This document shows positions 21,510-26,687 of a DNA stretch of 26,687 nucleotides, in pieces. A program made the translations under genes and the position numbers. The stretch's first letter is position 1. The number at the start of each line of letters is the position of its first letter. The stretch covers positions 1 through 26,687 of the forward strand of contig DASSLR010000087.1 of assembly GCA_035689345.1 (NCBI GenBank), in the 5' to 3' direction. Under the pieces are notes generated by a model. It had not been told where the DNA came from. It saw only the letters and a program-made list of their open reading frames with translations, and did not search any database. The stretch is from CF-118 sp035689345. GTDB lineage: Bacteria > Chloroflexota > Dormibacteria > Dormibacterales > Dormibacteraceae.

Positions 21510-22278
21510 CGAGCTGAACCGCCGGCGGGCGATCGAGTGCCGGCTCACGAAAGACCGCGCGCTCAAGAGCCTGCGCGAGGCGGCCGCGTTTCTCGACGAC
21601 CGCGGCCTGCTGACGCGCATGCCGGACTGCGCCCTGCCGAGCCTTTTCGGCGCGTGCCACGAGGCGCCGGCGCGCCCAGGTGGCCGCGGCTTCGACCTCT
21701 GGCCGAAGACGCGCTGGATCTGGTCGTTCCAGCTCACTCGCGATGGAGGCGCGATCCTGACCAAGCTGCACCGCGGGAAATCGCTCTACCTGTCGACGGC
21801 TATGGCGCGCGTCTTCGATCCGCTCGTGCAGCAGGCGATGGCGAGCGCCACCGGCGACGATTTGCGTCTGCTCGAGCATCTCGGGCGCCACGGCCCGTCG
21901 ATGGCCGAGGACGTGCTGCTCGAGCTCGGCTGGGACGGCAGGCGCCTGAAGAGCGCGCGCAACAGGCTGGAGAGGATCGGCGCCGTGATCAGCGATGGGC
22001 TCGTCTTCGACGCCGGCGGCGAGGCGACGTTCGCGCCGATGCGCCGCTGGGACGCCGTGGTCAAGAAGGCGCCGGCCGGCGAGGACCCGCTTGGAGACGT
22101 CGTCGTCGCCGCGGTGCGGGCCGCGGTGATCGCACCCGAAGCCGAGGTGCGGTCGTGGTTCTCCTGGCCCGTGACTTCAGAAACTATCGATCGGCTCGTC
22201 GCCGCCGGCCGCCTGGCCCGCGCCGCCTATCCCACCGCCACGGCGGACACGATGAGCCGGTCGCTGTACGTGCGCTGA
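21496..22278 (+). CDS. AlkZ-related / winged-helix protein
   Basis: 260 aa, GTG start inside the end of the M20 gene. The N-terminus reads AIECRLTKDRALKSLREAAA and continues with LDDRGLLTRMPDCALPSLFG, WPKTRWIWSFQLT and KLHRGKSLYLS. From memory this order matches proteins annotated as AlkZ-related, distant relatives of the AlkZ/YcaQ glycosylases built of winged-helix units. A winged-helix-like region follows (about 120-160; LLEHLGRHGPSMAEDVLLEL). I do not see the QxQ-type catalytic motif of true AlkZ, so activity on DNA is unproven. The last 52 nt are antisense to the end of the sortase-fusion gene. Confidence 0.65.
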   Translation: MAPPDELNRRRAIECRLTKDRALKSLREAAAFLDDRGLLTRMPDCALPSLFGACHEAPARPGGRGFDLWPKTRWIWSFQLTRDGGAILTKLHRGKSLYLSTAMARVFDPLVQQAMASATGDDLRLLEHLGRHGPSMAEDVLLELGWDGRRLKSARNRLERIGAVISDGLVFDAGGEATFAPMRRWDAVVKKAPAGEDPLGDVVVAAVRAAVIAPEAEVRSWFSWPVTSETIDRLVAAGRLARAAYPTATADTMSRSLYVR

Positions 22279-24359
22279 TCCTGCTGCCACGCCCCGGCGC
22301 ACGTGATGAGCGAAAGCCGCGGCGGCCCATTCGAGGCGAACAACCCGGCGGGCGGCTGCGCGTCGCGCGCTATCACCACCGTCGAGGTGACCCGGAACCT
22401 CACCTGCCGGCCGTCGGGCCAGATCACCAGCAGCGAATCGCCCGGCGCCAGCGCGTGCAGGTTGCGGAACACGGCGGGGATCGAAGGCAGGCCGTAGTGA
22501 CCGTCGATGACGGCGTCACCAGGCGTTCCCGGTGATGGCCCACCCGCGAACCAGCCGACGCGCGTGAGGCTCGAGGGCGAGGCCATCGCGTGGGAGGCGT
22601 CGACACCGACGCGTTCGATGGGCGCGTCGACGCCGATCTTTTCGATCACCAGCCGCCACACGTCTTTGGTGCCGGTCTGCTCGATTCGCGGCCTCGACGC
22701 GGCGACCGCTGTAGGTGACGCGCGCGCGGCCGGCAGGCTGGCCGGCGCCGTCGCGTGGTGGGATTGAACTGCGTCCGGTATCGCACCCGCCGCCATCGCC
22801 GCCGCCACGACGATCGCGACCGCGGCGCCTCGACGCCGCGCGGGCACCATGAGCAAGAGCAGGGGCACGACAGCGATCCCGGCCGGAGCGACCTGGGAGA
22901 CATCCTGCGCCGAGATCGGTATGCCGGTGTTCGGCAGGCTCGCGCCCGCGACCCCGAAGCATTCGGTGGTCGAGTTGGTGTGCGCCGCCGGCGCAAACAC
23001 GCCCGTGCTCGTCGCGTCCGGCGCGTACTCGGTGCGCCAGCAGTACCTGCCCACCGTGGTCGTGGCTGACGTCGAGTCAGAGGTCGCCGCACCGCTCACG
23101 AGCGTCTTCACGGCGCCAACCTGCGCGCCACCGCTCGGGCAGCTGCCGCCGGCCAGCTGCGCGGGCCCGCAAAGGAAGAAGGTGACGCTGCCCGTCGGTG
23201 TCGGGCCTGCGCCCCCGTTGCCGACGTTGACGGAGTCTGTGGCGGCGCTGCCAGGCGTGACGTTGCCGGCGCCCGGCGCGCTGTTGCTCGAGATTGCCGG
23301 GTTGCGGCAGGAGTGGAAGCCGATCGGGCCCGCGAAATCCTTCAGGCCTGCCGTGAACGACTGCGCGGTGCGCGTGTGAGGCAGGAAGGAGTTGAAGCAG
23401 CCGTCGAACGGGATGCCCGCGAGGTCGATGCCGCCTTCGAGGAAGTCGTTCTGCGGGATCGACGTGCCGGGAGCGAGGCGGCAGACCCAACCGCCGCACG
23501 GGATGGCGGCGGCCGCGTTGACCGTGAGGGTGAGGAATGTGGGCACCGGTATCTGCTCGTAGTGCGCGGCGGCAAGGCCTCCTGGGTTGCACACCGTGCC
23601 GTCGGCGGGCTGGGGCCCCGGATCCGCGTTGCAGTGCCACTGCCACACCGATGCGCCCGCGAGCGAGCCGCCGTTGGTGAAGTCCACGGCGACGAGAAGG
23701 TCGCCCTCCGTGCGGTTGCCCGCGAAGGTCGCCGCGCACGCGTGCGTGACGGTGACGGTGCTTTGGAGGAACTCGAAGTCGATATGGCTGTCGCCATTGT
23801 TCACCAGCCGCTCGGCTGCGAAGAACATCTCGGGATGCCCGGTGTCAGCGCGCGTGTGACTGACCGCGTACACGTTGCTCAAGTCGTCCTTGCCCGGGAC
23901 GCTCCCGCTGGTCGTCGCGATCGAGGCGAACGCATCGCCGTTCTTGGCACCGCCCGCGACGACTGTCGGGTCACCGCCGCAGCTCGTGGTGTCGGTCGCG
24001 ATGGGATCGGCGAGAAAGACCGCCGAGATGATGCTCGGGTCGGCGGCGGCGGTCGGTGTGAGCGATGGACGTATGGGCGGCGCGCCTCCGGCCTGGGCTC
24101 GGCCACAGTTGAAGAGGCCGCCCGATCCGCTGACGTTGACGGCCCCGGCGGGGCACACGTTGACCGGCGAAACCGCCCCCGAGTTGGCCCAGTCGAACGT
24201 GGTGCCGGGGGTGCCCTGGAACTGGACGTTGCCGTCGACCGCGAGCCATGTCGTCGGTGCGGCCAGGACGATCTGCACCGAGAGCACGGCTGCGCCGCAC
24301 GCCAGCGCACCCGCGACCGCCGCGGTGCGCCACCTGCCCTTCCTCTCAGGTTGCGTCAA
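22227..24359 (-). CDS. LPNTG surface protein fused to its own sortase
   Basis: 710 aa in one uninterrupted frame, TTG start (24359). A basic start (RKGRWR) and hydrophobic signal segment (about 12-33) lead to a secreted Cys/Gly/Thr-rich ectodomain (34-470) containing KDDLSNVYAVSHT and a DFTNGGSLAG segment, as in large actinobacterial surface proteins. At 475-479 there is LPNTG, then a hydrophobic helix and ARRRG: a complete cell-wall sorting signal. The protein does not end there. A second helix (about 510-530) returns outside, followed by a linker and a class D/E/F-like sortase domain (about 560-710). Its catalytic triad is intact: H621 in VIDGHYG, C687 in SLITCAG, R701 in YSDRLIV. Substrate and enzyme are thus one polypeptide. 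Normally they are separate genes. Confidence 0.9.
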   Translation of the reverse strand: MTQPERKGRWRTAAVAGALACGAAVLSVQIVLAAPTTWLAVDGNVQFQGTPGTTFDWANSGAVSPVNVCPAGAVNVSGSGGLFNCGRAQAGGAPPIRPSLTPTAAADPSIISAVFLADPIATDTTSCGGDPTVVAGGAKNGDAFASIATTSGSVPGKDDLSNVYAVSHTRADTGHPEMFFAAERLVNNGDSHIDFEFLQSTVTVTHACAATFAGNRTEGDLLVAVDFTNGGSLAGASVWQWHCNADPGPQPADGTVCNPGGLAAAHYEQIPVPTFLTLTVNAAAAIPCGGWVCRLAPGTSIPQNDFLEGGIDLAGIPFDGCFNSFLPHTRTAQSFTAGLKDFAGPIGFHSCRNPAISSNSAPGAGNVTPGSAATDSVNVGNGGAGPTPTGSVTFFLCGPAQLAGGSCPSGGAQVGAVKTLVSGAATSDSTSATTTVGRYCWRTEYAPDATSTGVFAPAAHTNSTTECFGVAGASLPNTGIPISAQDVSQVAPAGIAVVPLLLLMVPARRRGAAVAIVVAAAMAAGAIPDAVQSHHATAPASLPAARASPTAVAASRPRIEQTGTKDVWRLVIEKIGVDAPIERVGVDASHAMASPSSLTRVGWFAGGPSPGTPGDAVIDGHYGLPSIPAVFRNLHALAPGDSLLVIWPDGRQVRFRVTSTVVIARDAQPPAGLFASNGPPRLSLITCAGAWQQDQRTYSDRLIVSAVAVG

Positions 24360-24433
24360 GGTCAGTGCGTGAGCTTAGACGTCGGGACCTGCTTTGACTT
24401 GCGCCTGTTTCGGTTTCGGCCGGAGGTGGAGTG

Positions 24434-25363
24434 CTACCTCAGTGAGGGCGGCGTGGCGGGGTTCGACGCTCCAGGCTGGCCGAGAATGATCCGGCCGGCA
24501 TCGTCCAGCGCCTGTCGCCCCTCGGGCAACTGGTCTGCCATCACATACCAGCCGTGCCACATCCTGGGCCAGTAGCTCACCGAGATCGAAGTCCCGGATC
24601 GGGTTGCAGCCGCCACCAGCCGGTCGACCTCGACGCGAAGGAGTTCGTGCTCGCCGGCGATCACGTGAATAGGTGGCAAGCCAGACAGGTCTTGAGCCAC
24701 GGGCGAAAGATCGGCAAGTGCCGGATCGTGATTGCCGATATAGGCGCGATGAGTTCGCGCGACCCATCGAGGGGCCAGGAAAGGATCCCTGGCGCTGAAG
24801 ATTCCATCCAGGCCCGGGCCGTAGTCCACTGTGGGCGACAGCAAGACGCAAAGACGTGGTTGGCGCAAGCCGGCGGTCTTTGCCCGCAGCATCGAGGCGA
24901 GTGCGAGCACACCACCTGATGAATCTCCGACCAGGACGATGCTTGCGAAAGTTGCCGTGAGCTCGCCGAGCACGTTGAAGCAGTCATCGTGGGCAGCCGG
25001 GTAGGTGTCCGGCAGGATCCTGTAGTCGACGGCGAACAGCTGCCGCCGCGCCGACATCGCTATGCGCGCGCCAACGACTTTCAAGGGCCCCGCGAGGCGG
25101 GTCACCATTCCGCTGCCGTGCAGGTAGATGATCGCCTCGTCGCCGCCGGCCCCCTCCGGTTGCATCCAGACGCCCGGCACACCGGCAACACTGGCGGCTC
25201 TGGTCGTGATCGTCTTCGGCAACCTGGTCGAGCTGTCCGCGAGGGCGGTCGACATTCCTGTCACTCGGAGCCACGTGCGCTGGCTTCTGGTCGCCAGCAC
25301 CTGAGTCATAAGCCTGGTGAGGTGCATCGCGGGCAAAAGGCCGTAGTACTGCCAGCTGGGCAC
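24434..25363 (-). CDS. Alpha/beta hydrolase fold-3 (HSL family) esterase
   Basis: 309 aa, GTG start (an in-frame ATG lies at 25327). The oxyanion motif is HGSG (82-85) in IIYLHGSGMV, a variant of the family HGGG. FAVDYRILPDTYPAAHDD (110-127) is a family landmark. The nucleophile elbow is GDSSGG with Ser148, and the catalytic His is H270 in RMWHGW. The acid, normally Asp in a GxxDxL-like stretch, appears to be E240 in GEHELLR. It probably hydrolyses esters or lactones of small substrates; no signal peptide is evident. CATCAT lies 6 nt before the GTG. The sortase-fusion gene begins 74 nt downstream on the same strand. Confidence 0.88.
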   Translation of the reverse strand: MPSWQYYGLLPAMHLTRLMTQVLATRSQRTWLRVTGMSTALADSSTRLPKTITTRAASVAGVPGVWMQPEGAGGDEAIIYLHGSGMVTRLAGPLKVVGARIAMSARRQLFAVDYRILPDTYPAAHDDCFNVLGELTATFASIVLVGDSSGGVLALASMLRAKTAGLRQPRLCVLLSPTVDYGPGLDGIFSARDPFLAPRWVARTHRAYIGNHDPALADLSPVAQDLSGLPPIHVIAGEHELLRVEVDRLVAAATRSGTSISVSYWPRMWHGWYVMADQLPEGRQALDDAGRIILGQPGASNPATPPSLR

Positions 25364-25394
25364 GGGCTAATGATGGGTTCCAGGAGACGCCGTA

Positions 25395-25435
25395 TGGCGG
25401 AGAGGGAGAGATTCGAGCTCTCTCAACGTTTCGAG
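25395..25435 (-). other. Decayed 3' half of tRNA-Ser (A), variable arm deleted
   Basis: The minus strand reads CTCGAAA (an anticodon loop with CGA), a short CGTT remnant, the T arm GAGAG-CTCGAAT-CTCTC, the acceptor strand CCTCTCC, then G and CCA. The T arm and acceptor match copy B (26344-26402) almost exactly, but the variable arm is missing and there is no 5' half. It is interpreted as an old attachment-site scar. Confidence 0.7.
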
Positions 25436-25488
25436 TACACGCTACCTGCTGATCCCCGTGAGCTTGGGAGACCGCCTCGTTCTGCGGC

Positions 25489-26331
25489 TCAGGTTGGAGC
25501 TCCACCCCATTCCCGAATAGCCTTTTGGGCATACCTGCGGACGTTTTCCTCGGCGTCTTCGCGCGCGGCGCGCTCGAGGGCTGGCAACGCCATGGGATCC
25601 TGGATCGCCCACAGCAGCTCGACCGCGTAGAAATGGCTGTGGCCGGACGGATCCGCCAGGAGGCTGACCAGAAGCGGCACCGCGGATGGATAGAGCCGGG
25701 TGCGCAAACGTGACAGGGCACTTGACCAATCCCGCTCGCGGCCGTTGAAACCGTCGTGCAAGGTCGCCACGAGGCCGGCCACATCTGGATCAGCGCCATC
25801 TTCCTCGCGGCGCAAAGCCGCGAGGGCACGAGGGTCGAGACTCACCTCGCCCGTCTCCAGAATCCAGTAGACACCGGTCTGCCAGCGCTTGATCACGGAT
25901 CGGACCAAAGCCGAGAGAGATGGGTAATCGACCTCGAAATCGGGGAGGTCGAGGTAAGAGAAGTAGACGACTGCCCCGCCCTCCGGTCCGCAGACAACCG
26001 CATGAAAAAGGAAGTGCTCGTCCATGAACAGGGGCAGCCACCGCTCATCCCATCCTTCCGTGTTTCCCAGCGCTCCCGAACGGTTCGAAAGCGCCTCATG
26101 AAGGGGTAGGAACATGCCGCCGCGATAGATCTCAGCCCGATAGGCGCCATACGCGTAGTCGGTGCCGTTGTGCCACGCGTAAAGCGCCCGCACTTCTTCG
26201 GGCACGGGGTAAGGCAGCTCCGCGAGCAGGGCTTCTATCCGGTCGGGCTCAAGGCCGGGCAGGAGCTTGGCCGCGACATCGGGAGCCGCGCGGCGCAGCT
26301 CTGCTTCCAGCTGAAGCAGAAGGTCAATCAC
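25489..26331 (-). CDS. SUKH-like N-terminus with HEAT-like C-terminus
   Basis: 280 aa from the GTG at 26331. The N-terminal 165 residues resemble SMI1/KNR4 (SUKH) domains: LPYPVPEEVRALYAWHNGTD is the typical start, then FLPLHEAL, WLPLFMDEHFLFHAVV and a late YPSLSALVRSVIKRW. SUKH proteins are often immunity proteins against contact-dependent toxins. The C-terminal 100 residues form helical HEAT-like repeats (SAVPLLVSLLADPSGHSHFY, AVELLWAIQDPMALPALERA). The frame upstream of the GTG runs through tRNA-Ser remnants and is not protein-coding. The gene stands alone between two displaced tRNA-Ser 3' halves and looks like cargo. Confidence 0.78.
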   Translation of the reverse strand: MIDLLLQLEAELRRAAPDVAAKLLPGLEPDRIEALLAELPYPVPEEVRALYAWHNGTDYAYGAYRAEIYRGGMFLPLHEALSNRSGALGNTEGWDERWLPLFMDEHFLFHAVVCGPEGGAVVYFSYLDLPDFEVDYPSLSALVRSVIKRWQTGVYWILETGEVSLDPRALAALRREEDGADPDVAGLVATLHDGFNGRERDWSSALSRLRTRLYPSAVPLLVSLLADPSGHSHFYAVELLWAIQDPMALPALERAAREDAEENVRRYAQKAIREWGGAPT

Positions 26332-26343
26332 CGGACGGTAGTC

Positions 26344-26402
26344 TGGCGGAGAGGGAGAGATTCGAACTCTCGATGGGCCAGTGACCCATAACGGTTTTCG
26401 AG
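26344..26402 (-). other. Displaced 3' half of tRNA-Ser(CGA) (B)
   Basis: From the anticodon loop CTCGAAA onward the minus strand is a good tRNA-Ser: stem strand ACCGT, long variable arm (ATGGGTCACTGGCCCAT), T arm GAGAG-TTCGAAT-CTCTC, acceptor strand CCTCTCC, G and CCA. The sequence before the loop does not pair, and no GGAGAGG 5' acceptor is present, so no complete tRNA exists here. A break at the anticodon loop is typical of integrase attachment sites in tRNA genes. Confidence 0.75.
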
Positions 26403-26450
26403 CTCGACTGTCTCGACCGACCTCGTTCTTGAATTCAGAAACGGCCGTCG

Positions 26451-26482
26451 GGCCATTTCCCATAACGGTTTGCGCCGTTAGC
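26451..26482 (-). other. Third partial tRNA-Ser-like copy (C) with hairpin
   Basis: The minus-strand stretch 26471-26451 (AAACCGTTATGGG...TGGCC) matches the anticodon-stem/variable-arm part of copy B at about 19 of 22 positions. It is preceded by AACGG, so AACGG/CCGTT can close a hairpin at 26464-26479. The remainder of the 26403-26585 gap shows no gene. Confidence 0.5.
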
Positions 26483-26585
26483 CTCACGGTTGGTTCAGTC
26501 CGCGAGCGCAGCAAGAGGGTATCAGACAACCCGCTCATTCGCGACGGAGGGTTCCTACGCCTCGGCGTTCCGCGTTGAGTCAACG

Positions 26586-26687
26586 TCAGCGTTCCCGGCG
26601 CCACAGCTCGCCGATTCCAACATCACGACCCGTGTAACGGAGTCCGGCGGCCGTGAGGATCCTCTTCGATGCGACGTTGTCCTCTTC
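26586..26687 (-). CDS. GNAT acetyltransferase, C-terminal fragment at window edge
   Basis: The minus strand from base 26687 is open for 33 codons to TGA at 26586. It reads EEDNVASKRILTAAGLRYTG and ends GELWRRER. The pattern N-x-A-S-x-R-(I/V)-L-x-x-x-G-(F/L) is the last acetyl-CoA-binding motif and final strand of RimJ/RimL-type GNAT N-acetyltransferases. The rest of the gene lies to the right of the window. Confidence 0.7.
   Translation of the reverse strand, partial: EEDNVASKRILTAAGLRYTGRDVGIGELWRRER

Noticed and set aside
22300..22880. Separate sortase gene downstream of a separate LPXTG gene
   Set aside because: There is no stop codon between the sorting signal and the sortase domain, and the frame is continuous from 24359 to 22227.
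26344..26540. Complete tRNA-Ser gene
   Set aside because: The 3' half is good, but no GGAGAGG acceptor strand, D arm or 5' anticodon stem is present upstream.
26332..26604. N-terminal extension of the SUKH/HEAT frame, ending in an RISPSPP-like peptide
   Set aside because: This peptide is the translation of the tRNA-Ser T arm and acceptor strand, so the frame upstream of GTG 26331 is not protein.

Overview
The window is high-GC, gene-dense DNA with short intergenic gaps, frequent 4-base start/stop overlaps, GTG/TTG starts, and several genes preceded by a TANNNT box about 7 nt before the start codon with no Shine-Dalgarno sequence. An LPXTG-type sorting signal and two lipoproteins point to a single-membrane (Gram-positive-type) envelope. 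Together with MbfA-like, DUF2079, DUF2087 and sulfoquinovose genes, this suggests a soil bacterium of the Dormibacterota/Chloroflexota or deep actinobacterial lineages. This placement is inference; there is no rRNA or ribosomal-protein marker in the window.

Layout. 1-2260: a truncated MFS transporter (minus), then two small membrane proteins separated by palindromic repeats and a tRNA-Glu-like fragment. 2329-2492: tRNA-Glu(CTC) and tRNA-Val(CAC), minus. 2533-2883: pterin-4a-carbinolamine dehydratase. 3106-6521: an ABC exporter followed by a GT39-like membrane glycosyltransferase, with a CTGA overlap. 6595-7026: small conserved protein. 7007-9328 (minus): an esterase, a ferritin-like/VIT1 iron or manganese transporter and a methyltransferase form one tight operon, divergent from an iron-containing alcohol dehydrogenase (9346-10356).

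10366-15933 is an envelope-glycan block: a UPF0104/LPG-synthase-TM membrane protein, an SDR sugar epimerase, UDP-sulfoquinovose synthase (SqdB), a GT2 polyprenyl-phosphate-type glycosyltransferase and a DUF2079 membrane glycosyltransferase. A plausible reading is synthesis of a sulfoquinovose-containing lipid or surface glycan. 15935-18985 holds a DUF2087 protein, a sulfocyanin-like lipoprotein lacking its copper cysteine, a tiny membrane protein, a SIMPL-domain protein and a Ser/Pro-linker lipoprotein.

19027-22278: tRNA-Thr(TGT), two perfect palindromes, then an overlapping operon of group II truncated haemoglobin, DinB-like protein, M20 peptidase and an AlkZ-related protein. 22227-24359 (minus) is the most unusual gene: a secreted surface protein with an LPNTG anchor fused in one reading frame to a complete sortase domain. 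24434-26687: an HSL-type hydrolase, a SUKH-like/HEAT-like protein bracketed by displaced 3' halves of tRNA-Ser (integration scars), and the C-terminus of a GNAT acetyltransferase.
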